From assembly GCF_018991925.1 (NCBI RefSeq), contig NW_024737042.1:18477454-18541453 (forward strand): a DNA stretch of 64,000 nucleotides. Reading direction: 5' to 3'. Positions 38,085-52,355 of the stretch are shown here, one piece after another. The DNA is from Homarus americanus. Its lineage: Eukaryota; Arthropoda; Malacostraca; Decapoda; Nephropidae. A program made the translations under genes and the position numbers. The notes under the pieces were generated by a model. The model was not told the origin of the DNA and ran no database searches. It worked only from the letters and a program-made list of their open reading frames with translations. The first letter of the stretch is position 1. Each line of letters starts with the position of its first letter.

Positions 38085-38285
38085 GTGATGGGAGAGTGAG
38101 ACTATTGGCAGAATGAGATGATGGGAGGAGTAGAATGATGGGATGAATGAGATGATGGGAAGAATAAGATGATGGAAGAGTAGATTGATGGGATGAATGA
38201 GATGATGGGAAGAATAAGATGATGGAAGAGTAGAATGATGGGAATAATGTGATGATGGGAAGAATGAGATGATAGGAAGAACGTA
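38085..38285. repeat. GATGGGA-rich minisatellite (50-bp period)
   Basis: GGATGAATGAGATGATGGGA starts at 38141 and 38191, with looser copies on both sides. Confidence 0.85.
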
Positions 38286-39110
38286 AGTCAATAATTCTAT
38301 CAGAAGAATAACTAGAAAATAAAAAAAAATATATATGTGCATTTAATAAATATCGAACCTAAAAAGGTGTTGTAATAGGAGTTTCTGCAGCAGTATTGAA
38401 GGGGGGTGAGGAGTGAGGGAGTGGGGGGTGGGGTGATTCGAAGTATCAGGAAGGCTTTACGAACCAATTTCAAGGAGGTGAAGACTTAATGGTGGTGTTT
38501 ACGTTGATTTTTTTTTTAGTTTTCCTGGTGATCTGTTTATTTCCCTATTTCTAAGCTATTATTAATATGCTTTAGTTTTGCAGTCAATTTTTTTTCGTTA
38601 GAGTAATTTTTTTTTAGTTTCCAGACACTTATTTTTTTCCATTTATGATAAATGTCTTTTTATTTTTTTCATAAGTTTATTTCTTTTCGTCTTTTTTCCG
38701 ATTATAGTTAGAGCAAATGGTTGAAAATTGAATAAAATAAATAATCATTCCATTATCTCTGGAATAAATAAAAACATAAAGAGGCAGAAAGAATAACTGA
38801 ACTACCGCGGGTTTATTTAATTACACTTTTCTTCAGTAGACAAACATGTGAAGAAAAATGATAACTTTGCGACAGTGTTATTAATTCTATTTTTTTTTCA
38901 ATATTCAAGACACACAACAACGCAATGATCGGATGCGACTCACACATAAAGCCAGAACAGGAAAAATTATTATTAAAATGAGTGAACTGCCTCAAAATAC
39001 GGTGCGCGAGAGACAATTAAGAGTCACAAAATTAAGCCCCAGAGCGTGTGAGTATTTATCAAGTCATAAGATATCTACGCATTGTTTGGCACACTCTTAT
39101 GTACTGTACT
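38286..39110. other. No gene seen; T-rich
   Basis: 38500-38710 is T-rich with many short T runs. No coding signal. Confidence 0.45.
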
Positions 39111-39117
39111 AGGTAAA

Positions 39118-39180
39118 TCCGCTGAGGTGCTGTAATCATCTGAGGTACTGTAATCCTCTGAGGTGCTGTAATCAGGGGTA
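39118..39180. repeat. Short tandem repeat (about 21 bp, 3 copies)
   Basis: CTGAGGTGCTGTAATCATCTG-like units repeat three times with small changes (quoted core: GAGGTGCTGTAATC). Confidence 0.8.
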
Positions 39181-39639
39181 TAGATGACAGAGGTAGGTGA
39201 TCTGGTTACTGTAATTGTTGAGGTATCTGTTACAGTATCAACTTCCAGATTATAAAGACAAATGAATAATCGGATTAATATGAGTAGTTACAGTATTCGG
39301 ATATTCAACTCACAATTACACAGAGAAAATCATGCAGATTAGTGTAGTTTTTATGGCATATTGTATTACCTACATTATTACAGGTTATTACAGATTAACA
39401 CGCCTTTAAAAATGCAACATAGCAGAGTTTATAACGTGTTAAACAGGCGGTTCATATTACATAAACTCGGTCCCAACAGCTTTATGAATTCAACAGAAAT
39501 TATGCGCATCATTGGTGGCCATAAAACTGCCTCTGATGCCAGCCAAGAATACAACCGTGGAGGGAATTAGGCGACATGTTTCACCGCGTTATTAGTGTCA
39601 TCAAACGGCAGTTTAGTGTCACGGGTTTAACAGAGTACA
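39181..39639. other. No gene seen
   Basis: The ORF at 39361-39570 (69 codons) has no recognised domain. Confidence 0.45.
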
Positions 39640-39654
39640 AGATGTGGAAGATAA

Positions 39655-39775
39655 ATGGGAAGGAAGGTTGGGGGGAGGGGTTGTGGGAGAGGAGGGATGA
39701 GAGGGGTTGGGGGAGGGATGGAATATAAAAAAGGTGGGGTTAGTTGGGTTGTGGGAGAATGGGAGGGGATACGCC
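39655..39775 (+). other. G-rich tract with G-quadruplex potential
   Basis: Multiple GGGG runs (GGTTGGGGGGAGGGGTTG and later GGGGTTGGGGGAGGG) on one strand. Confidence 0.55.
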
Positions 39776-39922
39776 ATCATTTACCACTAACTGGATTCCC
39801 ACTCCGTCATCCATACTAAATCTCATCCACAAACTCCTTCATCCACACATCCTCTCATCCCTACATTTTTTCTCCCACAAAACCACTCAAACAGAATATT
39901 ACCAAGTGTAAGGAAGCCTGTG

Positions 39923-40415
39923 CACACACACACACACACACACACACAAAAACACACCACACCACCCGGTGTCTCCTTGAACACACGAGATCCTTCATAT
40001 CAACACCTGAGGACGAATTACTGCACTACGTGAACACCTCACCACCCAGTGTCTCCATGAATGCGTGAGGTCCTTCATACCAACACCTGAGGACGAGTTA
40101 CTGCACCACATGAACACCACACCACCCAGTGTTTCCATGAACACGTGAGGTCCTTCATGTCAACACCTATGGAAAAGTTACTGCACCACGTGGCCTACAT
40201 GACCTCACACAGTAGAGCCAGCCCGCGCCAGCAACTGTAAACTATAATTTGTATGTTCAATTCATGTTCCTTCTCCTTTTAGTAATGAAAGCTTTTGTTA
40301 AAAGAACCACCCACCGCATGTCCTTGTATGTAATAAGTCATTTCTGTCCAGTGTATATTTTCAGTCTTCGGGCTGCTGAACTTTTTCAATAAATCCTTAA
40401 TTTTGTTTTATTATT
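39923..40415 (+). mobile_element. Composite retroposon-like element R2, copy 2
   Basis: A CA run (39923-39949) precedes three 80-85 bp tandem units (39955-40200; core GTGAGGTCCTTCAT, CAACACC, TTACTGCACCACGTG). Then comes the 3' body (40235-40415) shared with 19330-19152 in inverse orientation: TTTGTATGTTCAATTCATGT, CTTTTGTTAAAAGAACC, CTTCGGGCTGCTGAAC and TTTTTCAATAAATC. It ends in an A/T and CA microsatellite. The tandem unit shares the motif order of the 45-bp unit in copy 1 but is longer. Confidence 0.72.
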
Positions 40416-40484
40416 ACACACACACACACACACACACAGACACACATACACACACACACACAGACACACACACATACACACACT
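40416..40484. repeat. (CA)n microsatellite
   Basis: A CA run with CAGACA and CATACA interruptions, directly behind the R2 3' end. Confidence 0.95.
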
Positions 40485-40755
40485 GTTACGACCGTGTCGT
40501 ATTTTTCTATTATTTTTTATAACATGCTTCCATGTTGTTCCATATTATTCCTGTAATGATGTGTTATATTTACTATTATATTACCTAATCACCTTACCCT
40601 GTGTTGTTAAGGTTTTAACTGTTATTATTTGTTCAAGCCCATCTTATTTCTTCATTTAGTATTGTAACAAGCATTCTTTGTTTCTCTAACGACCATCTGC
40701 ATCGTTAAACGACCCATGTTTCACCGGCATGTCGCACTGGCCGGAGCCGACCCTA
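40485..40755. other. No feature seen
   Basis: Unique-looking DNA between the CA tract and CR1 copy C. Confidence 0.4.
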
Positions 40756-43062
40756 TATAAGAACATAAGAATGGAGGAAACTGCAGCCGGCCTATTGGCC
40801 CATACTGGGCAGTCCCGTTTACACCCAACCCCTATTGCTCATATAAGCATCCAATCTATGTTTGAAGCTATTCAGCGTATTCGAGTTAATGATGATATTT
40901 GGTAACTTGTTCCATTCATCCACCACTCTGTTTCCAAACCAGTGTTTACCTATTTCCCACCTAAATCTAAATTTGTCTAATTTAAAACCATTGTTAAGAG
41001 TTCGCTCCTGGTTGGATAGTTTGAGTACCTTTGTAATGTCCCCTTTGTTTAGCCCTGCCTTCCACTTGTACACCTCTATCAGGTCGCCCCTCGCTCTACG
41101 TCTCTCGAGGGAGTGCAAATTAAGATGCTTTAACCTGTCTCTATACTCAAGGTTACTAATGCCCGGGATTAGTCTTCTCATTCTCCTCTGAATTCTTTCC
41201 AAGGATTCTATATCCATTCTGTAATACTGTGACCAGAACTGAACTGCGTAATCCAGGTGTGGTCTCACAAGAGCAAGATACAGTTTTAGGATGACCTCGC
41301 TAGTCTTGTAACTAACACTCCTTTGTATGAACCCAAGTACTTTATTAGCCTTGTTACGAGCAAAAACACATTGTTTACTTGGCTTAAGGTTCCTACTTAT
41401 CATTACTCCTAAATCTCTCTCGCAGTCGGATTTCTCTATGGCATCGTTGTTCATCTGGTATCTGGTTTCCCTGTTTCCATCTCCTATACTGAGTACTTTA
41501 CATTTGTCCACGTTGAATTTCATCTGCCATTTTTCAGACCATTCGAAAAATTTGTTTAGATCTTCCTGTAGTTTTGCTGAGTCCTCGTCAGATTTAATAA
41601 CACGTCCTATTTTAGTGTCATCAGCAAATTTACTTATGTTGCTGTCTATGCCGATATCTATGTCGTTTATTTATATAATAAATAATAATGGTCCAAGTAC
41701 TGAGCCTTGGGGAACTCCACTTGTGACGTTGCTCCAATGGGACTTAGTGCCGTTAATGCTCACTGGCTGTTTCCTGTCCTGTAACCACGCCCTAATCCAT
41801 TTAAGGATGTAACCTTTGATGCCATGAGCTTCTACCTTTCGAATTAGTCTTTCGTGGGGGACTCTGTCGAAGGCTTTGCTAAAGTCGAGATATACCACAT
41901 CATAATTGTGCCCCTCGTCCACCTATTCGAAAACTGATGAAAAGAATGTTAATAGATTAGTTAGACAAGAACGTCTGCTTGTGAAGCCATGCTGGGAATC
42001 ATTGATCAATCCTTGCTTCTCCAGGTGATTTCGAATAGAGTTTTGAAATGATTGCTTCCAGTAATTTGCCTACTATTGATGTTAGACTGATTGGGCGGTA
42101 GTTAGAGGATAGTGATCTATCCCCCTTCTTGAAAATCGGTATTGCATTTGCTATCCTCCAGGATTCTGGTACTACACCTGTTTTTAAGGACATGTTAAAC
42201 AACTTTGCTAAGGGAATACTAAGCTCTTCCTTACATTCCTTTAATACTCTGGCAAATATCTCATCGGGACCAGGTGACTTATTAGGCTTTAGTTTGTCTA
42301 TTTGCTTACTAACATCGTTACTAGTCACTACTATCTCGCTTAATTTGTTTTCTTCACTATCTCTGAATAGAGTCGGTGCCTCGGGTATCATGTTTAAATT
42401 TTCAGTGGTGAAAACTGTTGAAAAATATTTATTCAAATTATTGCTCATTTCTCTGTCGTTATCAGTGAGCTCGCCGGCGTCTGACCGTATTGGTCCAATC
42501 TTTTCTCGTGTTTTAGTTTGATACATTTGGTAGAATCCTTTGGGGTTTGTCTTCGCCTCCCTTGCTATCCTTACCTCATTATTCCTCTTTGCTTTCCTTA
42601 TCTCGGTTTTAACCCTACTCGCCAATACCCTATAATAGTCCGGAGGTGAATTTCGCCACGATTTATCCTTCTACCTATAGCCTTCCTTTGGCCGATGATG
42701 TTCTTTAAATAATTATTTATCCATTTAGGGTCATTGTTGTCTGATCTGAGTTTTTTGTATGGTATGTTCTGCCTTTGTGCATTAAGTAACTCACTATTTA
42801 AATTGATGTGGAACTCGGCAATCTCAGATCTAGTTATCAGGTCGGTGTCATCTGTCAGGTTCACGGCCAAGCGCGACACCCCCTCTCTCAGCTGCCTCTT
42901 TAAACTGTCAAAGTTTGCCCTTCTGAAATCTGGTACTTTAGTGGAATTTTCCTTACGTCTGCCCTGAAAATCTAACTGGAATCTAATTTCTTTGTGGTCG
43001 CTGTTTGCAAGTTCGTTCCCCACCAGCAGACTGAGTTCACTCCAGTCCTCTTGTCATTCAGT
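40756..43062 (-). mobile_element. CR1-type LINE copy C (longest copy)
   Basis: On the minus strand it runs from the end of the endonuclease domain (about 43062) through RT and C-terminal part to the CR1 3' tail at 40756 (ATAAGAACATAAGAATGG on the plus strand, with GGCCTATTGGCCC). Similarity to copy D is very high by eye over the shared 1.5 kb, so both belong to a recently active subfamily. The 5' part (ORF1 and most of the endonuclease) is missing. Confidence 0.92.
40819..43062 (-). pseudogene. CR1 ORF2 (copy C): endonuclease end, RT, C-terminal domain; broken
   Basis: 43023-42598 holds the endonuclease end (NELANSDHKEIRFQLDF, with the SDH catalytic motif) and linker. 42625-41999 holds NKYFSTVFTTENL, KPNKSPGPDEIFARVLKECK, WRIANAIPIFKKGD and NYRPISLTSIVGKLLEAIIS. 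41922-41671 holds VYLDFSKAFDRVPHERLIRK and [16 protein letters not shown]. The catalytic FADDTK (near 41620) lies after a stop. 41523-40819 holds the C-terminal domain (CERDLGVMISRNLKPSKQC, RRRARGDLIEVYKWKAG, WFGNRVVDEWNKLPNI). Breaks between these segments make it non-functional, though each segment is well preserved. Confidence 0.92.
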
Positions 43063-44107
<1,045 letters not shown>

Positions 44108-44109
44108 GG

Positions 44110-44150
<41 letters not shown>

Positions 44151-44151
44151 T
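44108..44151. repeat. (CT)n microsatellite
   Basis: CT run with one TTT interruption. Confidence 0.95.
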
Positions 44152-44235
44152 GGTCTTCTCGAAAACTTAAAAGTCCGCCTATGCGAGTGAGTGGTCATGT
44201 TGGGTGTGGTTACGGGAATGGGGTGAGGTGGATGG

Positions 44236-44545
44236 TTTATTAATCAGCCTGTGCTAACAGAAAAACCTCAGTGCTCGTAGATGTGTGTCTTCAAGTGTGT
44301 TTTTGTTAGACCAATATATGCTAGACTACAACTAAGTGATAACTGATAAACTACCGATGATTGTAGGTGTGTGGTTATCAAATCTTTTGTTTCAAAGAAT
44401 ATTTTTAATATTCAGTACAAAAGATTTGATATCGACACATTTACAATCATCGGTAGTTTATTAGTTTACGTGTGCTTAAAGACACACATCCACGAACACT
44501 TACTGCAGGTCGTTCTGTTGACACCGACCAATTAATCAGCCAACC
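44236..44545. mobile_element. Palindromic MITE / foldback element
   Basis: Inner arms match strongly: AATAAACTACCGATGATTGT-type sequence (44342-44392) is inverted at 44418-44468, enclosing a loop of about 25-40 bp. Outer arms match less well (AGATGTGTGTCTTCAAG near 44279 against AAAGACACACATCCACGAAC near 44479; TTATTAATCAGCC near 44238 against AATTAATCAGCC near 44530). It is about 310 bp with no ORF. Superfamily not assigned. Confidence 0.78.
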
Positions 44546-45540
44546 ATTAGAGTAAAATATGAGGCAATTAGTCCACTCGTGAATTCCATCGTGTGTTTCT
44601 TAGTGCTTCGTTCACTGTGGGTTTAAGACATGAAAAGGATATCTCCATAGATCCATATATTGCTATTTTCTTAATTTACTTCGGGTGTTTCTCACACATT
44701 AGAAAAGATGAAAACATCTCACTTTATTGTACCCAAACTCGGTCTTGTGCTCCTCACCATTACTACGTGACACTCCTGACTCGTCCTGGACACCTCCAGT
44801 ACCTCATGAGTGGCTGGCCACATCTCTTATATTCTTTATATCGCTTCTCGTGACAGGTGTGTGGGAGTGACTGATTTAAGGAATGTGGGTTACGTAGGTC
44901 GAGTCAGGAACACCATTAATCTCTGTTGTTGACATCTTTATCAGTCAAAAGTCATACCTCACTTGTCTGGTCTTCCCATCATTGATTTTCATGTTGTTGT
45001 CTGTCGTCTATTGATGGAAACTTCGCAGAACTCCACAGTATTTTCAGCAACGAGATTTAAGGGCCCAGAGGAGGAACCCTCACAGTGTTGTGGCCTGGTC
45101 CTCGACGTCTCTTTGACATAGCGTCGCTACCAGACAGTTTTAACCCCGCGCCATTCGTGGTCTTGACACATGATGGCAGGATAATTCCAGCAATACTTAG
45201 TTGAAAAAAAAAACGTAGCAGTTTCGGTTGAGTCTGGTGATTCCATGACGGATGAGTGAGTTGCTCTTCTACTTGTTGTATTATATACAGTAGTGGATCT
45301 TAAGGGAGAAATGAAACAATGGCAAGCAGAGTAAATTCTCGCAAATTTCACTTGTATAAAGCTTGAGGTCACTGAGTGGTGAGACAATGTCACTTCATGT
45401 AGAAGTCTATTTCCACGTCAAGAATCTGAAGATTTATCGAAGTCGTGTACAAATATTGTTTTATTTGGTTTATTTACTGTAATTTTCCCTATGTCAGTTT
45501 TATCTTGATAGATACGACAATTTGGTTGTGACAAATCGTC
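44546..45540. other. No gene seen
   Basis: Short ORFs (44593-44853, plus; 45127-45393, minus) have no recognisable domain. Confidence 0.45.
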
Positions 45541-45544
45541 CGCC

Positions 45545-46025
45545 ACCAGCAAACAGATCTGTTCCCTCATCCGGCAGTCATCGGACAGTTGTGTTGATCA
45601 TGTCGACTGGATAACTAGAGGCCTGCTGAATTTATTGTGTCGCAGGAAATGTAATTTCCATCGTGCGTCTCCCAGAACCAATTGCCTCACGAATTATTCA
45701 TATATTTCTTCTGATATACAGATGAATTTTGCGGCCTTTCGTAAATTCCTTAACGTTTTGACGTTATTTTCAGGAAGACGGCAATTCCCTTCCTCCACCA
45801 ATTCCTTGGATCTCTCCGCCTTTCGGCAACGTGTTGTTCAGAAGAATGGCTTCTGATGTTGCAATTTCGAGAGAAAATTCCGCCTTTAAAGTGGCCGGTA
45901 TATCTCCGGGTCCGCTGACCTTTGGTGACTTGATCTTTCTGAGGCGGACATAAATCCCAATTGTGGAAGGTTGAGGAGTGAGCGCAGGTGGGGTCTGGTG
46001 CTCGCCCCTCACCCTTACTCCTCAA
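45545..46025 (-). pseudogene. Decayed LINE reverse-transcriptase relic
   Basis: The minus strand reads RLRKIKSPKVSGPGDIPATL near 45945-45890, followed by FSLEIAT and ILLNNTLPKG. This resembles the RT region with K-(S/T)-GPGDIP and a following helix found in invertebrate LINEs. Further along (about 45770-45640) a weak DLRKAAK-like echo of the next RT block is visible with stops. Family assignment is weak, and no catalytic motif is seen. Confidence 0.45.
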
Positions 46026-46857
46026 CCTAATCTGATCGTCGTCCCCTAAAACTTTCAGTACACGTGTTATGCACTAAACCTTCTTAAAATTACTGTATTT
46101 TTCTCCTGGACAGAAAAATGCGTTTCTAACAAAGTCGATGACTTGTAGGAGGTGCTGTGTTAGTGTGGGCGCCGCACGTCGCTCCTCGGGCACAGTGCAG
46201 GTGATTTGTCTTGGGACGAGTAAAGATCTAAAAGAATTCAGAGTCATGTTGAGGAAGATATCAATTCACTTTCTGAGGTGATCCACACATACCAGGGAAA
46301 TGTTTGACTGTGCATTCGGGCAGAGCTGGAACTTGGGAAGACGATGTTTGTCAGACTTAAATTATTTTTCAAGGCCAAGAAATTGTGTAGACATTTAGTT
46401 ACAGTTTTACTTTAAATTCTTTTACAGAAACTAGAAATACCAAATCAGGTCCATTTAGCCTGCTGTTTTCCATGAATTATTGTATTGTACTGTATTTACT
46501 GCAATTTTCATTTTAAACTCTAGCTGAAGTCACACTCTCCATCAGCATATGTGCAAAAACAAATATTCCAGTTATTACCATTTTATTAATCTTACTCATT
46601 GTATAAAATTTACACTCATCTCCTCGCTATAGTCAAGTCAAAATTAATTATTACCAATCATGGAAAATTGTGGAGCTTGAAGGAGATATTTTTGTATTCA
46701 CTTTCTCACTCTGTTGACAGCCGGACCAAGTGTCGCTCCATACAACTCTCGCTAAATCCATCCATTTCTAAGGTTCCTCCACACCAATACAGTATATGTT
46801 GGGCATCACCTTCGACGTTGTTCCTCCACTGTTGTTGTTTTTGTCTCTAGAGGACAT
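46026..46857. other. No gene seen
   Basis: The ORF at 46599-46850 (83 codons) has no recognised domain. Confidence 0.45.
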
Positions 46858-46876
46858 GTGTGTGTGTGTGTGTATG

Positions 46877-47287
46877 TGTCACATGTCGGCCCACACCGCT
46901 GTCTATGATTGGCTAATTAGATAATACCCAAGAACGACCAATGTCAATGAGGGTGCTTCACGGCCTGTATGCTTATATAAGTTTTCTAATGTTTTGATTT
47001 ACGATGTTTTTTTATATCAGTGTTATTTAGTTTTGGTTATTTTGAAACAATTGTCATGAGGGCGGCGTGAGCCACCAACTGAACCGGACAGCACGGAGAA
47101 CCAGGAACTCCAGGCCTGGTTTACACACGCCAACGTGGGGTACAAGATAGCCGCCGAGTTGTGCGTGAAGTAATTGGAGATATTTGGACATGAAAATTGG
47201 TCTGTGAATGTAAATAGTGTAATAAATGTCATTTTTACCCGACGAGTTTCCATAAGCCCTTCCTCTCGGTCCCAAAATCCCGTGACA
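46877..47287. mobile_element. Candidate solo LTR
   Basis: A 411-bp segment starts TGTCAC and ends GTGACA (6-bp inverted ends). It has TTATATAAG at about position 95 and AATAAA at about position 345, the order expected of an LTR promoter and poly(A) signal. A TG run lies directly upstream. The flanking 5 bp (GTATG and ACTGA) do not match, so no target duplication supports it. The strand would be plus if correct. Confidence 0.35.
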
Positions 47288-47344
47288 ACTGACTGTGTGG
47301 CCTTCAACCTCACCCTCAGAATAACTTTTTTTTTTGAGGGGAGT

Positions 47345-49735
47345 TTATCTTTCCTCGGTCATCTTACTATATGTCCCGGCGATCTTATTATACTCTATGT
47401 CCAGACTATCTTATTATAAATCCAAACTGTCTTAGTAGATGTCCAGACTATCTTAGCATGTGTCCAGACTATCTTAGTATATGTTCAGTGTAAGAGCTAT
47501 AAAGAGCGGGTTGGTTGTCCGCCGCTCGTTTGCTTGTTCGCTGCCCCACTGGGGGGGAGAGAGAAGGAGGTGAGAAGGTCGCTGCTGCCTCGTCGCACGC
47601 CTGACACTATCCACTACCCAGCCTTCACTACAGCTGTTACTTCATCCCGCTGTTCGATTCCAACTCTGGTTGTGTACTCATCTGAGGTTCCTGGGGCTTG
47701 TGGGCTCATTCCCCAGTCCTTCACTATTCGGCCATCAACTCCGGTCACCTACTCCAGCTACTGCCATGGCTGCCACGTGATCGCCACTTCCTCCACTCCA
47801 TAGCCGCCGTCCGTGCCCTGGCATCTATCCTGTGTGGCAAGACATCGCCCACCAACGCCGGCGCCAAGTGAGGAAGCTGCCCTGGACTTTTCCACTGAGA
47901 GCTGATCACAGCGTACCCAGAACATTTTACTGTGCTGGTTAGGAGGAATATTGGAATATTCATCTGCAGCCTGTAGGAAATACCTGTACTTTATTGTATT
48001 AATTGTTTTGTTTTAAGTATATGTCCAGACTAACTTAGTATATGTCCAGACTATCTTATTATATGTCCAGACTATCTTAATATATGTCTTGACTATCGTA
48101 GTATAGGTCCAGACTATCTTAGTATATGCCTAGACTATCTTACTAAATGTCCAGACTATCTTAGTATATGTCCAGACTATCTTAGTACATGTCTAGACTA
48201 TCTTACTAAATGTCCAGACTATCTTAGTATATGTCCAGACTATCTTAGTATATGTGCAGACTACCTTAGTATATGTGCAGACTATCTTAGTATGTGTCCA
48301 GACTATCTCAGTATATGTCCAGACTATCTCAGTTTATGTCCAAACTATCTTAGTATATGTCCAGACTATCTTAGTATATGTCCAGACTATCTTAGTATAT
48401 GTCCAGACTATCTTAGTATATGTCCAGACTATCTTAGTATATGCCCAGACTATCTTAGTATATGCCCAGACTATCTCAGTATATGTCCAGACTATCTCAG
48501 TATATGTCCAGACTATCTTAGTATATGTCCATACTATTCTAGTATATGTCCAGACTATCTTAGTATGTGTCCAGACTATCTCCAGAATATCTTAGTATAT
48601 GTCCAGACTATCTTATTATGTGTCCAAACTATCTCCAGACTATCTTAGTATATGTCCAGACTATCTAGTATATACCCAGACTATCTTAGTATATGTCCAG
48701 ACTATCTTAGTGTATGTCCAGACTATCTCAGTATTTTTCCAGACTATCTCAGTATATGTCCAGACTATCTTAGTATATGTCCAGACTATCTTAGTATATG
48801 TCCAGACTATCTTAGTATATGTCTAAACTATTTAGGTATATGTCCAGACTATCTAAATATATGTCTAGACTATCTTAGTATATGTCCAAACTATCTAAGT
48901 ATATGTCTAAACTATTTAAGTATATGTCCAGACTATCTAAGTATATGTCTAAACTATTTACGTATATGTCCAGACTATCTAAGTATATTTCTAGACTATC
49001 TTAGTATATGTCCAGACTATCTAAGTATATGTCTGAACTATCTAAGTATACAGTATGTCCAAACTATCTTAGTATATGTCCAGACTATCTAAGTATATGT
49101 CTAGACTATCTAAGTATATGTCCAGACTCTCTTAGTATATGTCCAGACTATCTTAGTATATTTCTAGACTATCTAAGTATATGTCTTAACTTTTTATGTA
49201 TATGTCCAGACTATCTTAGTATATGTCCAGACTATCGAAGTATATGTCTAAACTATTTAGGTATATGTCCACACTATTCAGGTATATGTCTAGACTATCT
49301 TAGTATATGTCCAGACTATCTAAGTATATGTCTAAACTATTTAAGTATATGTCCAGACTATCTAAGTATAAGTCTAGACTATCTTAGTATATGTCTAGAC
49401 TATCTAAGTATATGTCTAAACTATTTAAGTATATGTCCAGACTATCTTAGTATATGTCCAGACTATCTAAGTATATGTCTAAACTATTAAAGTATATGTC
49501 CAGACTATCTTAGTATATGTCTAAACTATCTTAGTATATGTCCACTGTCCAGCCTCTCTAAGTATATGTCTAGACTATCTTAGTATATGTCCAGACTATC
49601 AAAGTATATGTCTAAATTATTTCAGCATATGTCCAGACTATCTTAGTATATGTCTAGACTATCTAAGTATATGTCTAAACTATTTAAGTATGTGTCCAGA
49701 CTATCTTACTATACATCCCGACAAGAAGACCAGCC
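47345..49735. repeat. 21-bp minisatellite (about 2.4 kb, interrupted)
   Basis: The unit is CTTAGTATATGTCCAGACTA plus T. It runs loosely from 47345 and regularly from 48018 to 49735, with later units carrying TCTAAACTATTTAAGTA variants. The 21-bp period equals seven codons, so long frames read CPDYLSI or YVQTILV heptapeptides; these are artefacts. Confidence 0.96.
47490..48017. mobile_element. Foreign insert in the 21-bp minisatellite
   Basis: About 528 bp of GC-richer sequence splits the array. AGTATATGT lies on both sides, but that is also part of the repeat unit and cannot prove a target duplication. The insert begins TCAGTGTAAGAGCTATAAAG and ends T/A-rich (TTATTGTATTAATTG, TTTTGTTTT), like a retroposon tail. 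An 89-codon ORF (47534-47803) shows no known domain. Confidence 0.5.
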
Positions 49736-49840
49736 TCAACACGGGCTCTCTCCATAATGGACATATCTCGCCAATATTAATACATCACCATTGGTCTTAT
49801 TACCTTACAAATACTATCACTTACTATTAGACGTGATAAA

Positions 49841-50273
49841 TATTGTTCTAGGACATTTCATCACCGAACAATTCGTAACCGGTTAAGTTTAAACCTAACC
49901 TAACCTAATTTAATCATTGATCTAACGTAACTTAACCTAACCTAACCGGTTAAGTTTAAACCTAATCTAACCTAATATAACCAAACCTAATCCGATATTG
50001 CCTAACCTAAACCTAACCTAACCGGCTAAGTTTAAACCTAACCTAACCTAACCTAATCTGATCACTACACTAGTAACGAAATTTCGTTACCAGTGTAGTG
50101 ATTACCGTGTTATATTTATTAAATTTAGATAATAATGTTTTTTTTTTTTAGGCACTGAAGATATAGTTAGCTTAGTTTAAATTAGAATAGGTTTGGTTAG
50201 GTTAGGTTAGGTTAGGTTAGGTTTAAATTAACATGTTATGAATTGTTCGGTGATGAAATGTCCTAGAACAATA
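49841..50273. mobile_element. TA-flanked MITE carrying TTAGG-type repeats
   Basis: Inverted ends of at least 33 bp: TTGTTCTAGGACATTTCATC at 49843 is exactly inverted at 50252-50271, and the match runs on through ACCGAACAATTC. Both ends are flanked by TA, as for Tc1/mariner-type targets. Inside the left arm AACCGGTTAAGTTTAAACCT recurs at 49879, 49943 and about 50018 (as CCGGCTAAG), each followed by CCTAA repeats. The right arm has GGTTAGGTTAGGTTAGG. A 44-bp near-perfect palindrome (50060-50103, centre GAAATTTC) lies in the middle. No transposase. Confidence 0.85.
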
Positions 50274-51821
<1,548 letters not shown>

Positions 51822-51855
51822 TTACCTAACCTAACCTAACCTAACCTAACCTAAA
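51822..51855 (-). repeat. Interstitial telomere-type (CCTAA)6
   Basis: Six perfect CCTAA units, the complement of TTAGG, in unique DNA. Confidence 0.9.
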
Positions 51856-52306
51856 TCACTCGAAGGAAACAAAGATAACTGTACATAAGCTCACACTGGA
51901 CTGAACCGCGTGACTGAATTACACCAATCAACAAAATTTAGAATAAATTTAATCATTACAAAATCACTTTTACAAAATCCCTCTAATCAGGACACAATCA
52001 ACAAATTTTACCACATTATAAAGAACGCGTTTCCGTGTAGCAAATTACACAGAACGACACCATAAACAGAGCAGTCGGGTATAATCTTACGTAACTCCTG
52101 TAAGACGATATCACACTGCCAGAAGATTGCCGACTTCTCCTCCTCCTCTGTCATTACCATACCCTGTCGTGCCGCTGGTATCAGAGGTGACGTGTGTAGG
52201 GGAGGTGGTGCGCTATGTATGGTGCCCAGTAGTCCAATCAGCACTGATGTTGATGTAGCAGTAATCATTGTGTGTGGGGGGAAGGTGTTTGTGTGCAAGG
52301 GGGGGA
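51856..52306. other. No gene seen
   Basis: The minus ORF 52008-52298 has no recognised domain. Confidence 0.45.
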
Positions 52307-52355
52307 TGTGTGTGTGTGTGTGTGTGTGTATGTGTGTGTGTGTGTGTGTGTGTGT
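52307..52355. repeat. (TG)n microsatellite
   Basis: TG run with one TATG break. Confidence 0.97.

Noticed and set aside
48254..49490. Heptapeptide-repeat ORFs (CPDYLSI)
   Set aside because: A 21-bp minisatellite; there is no start context, and the frames interchange when the array has indels.
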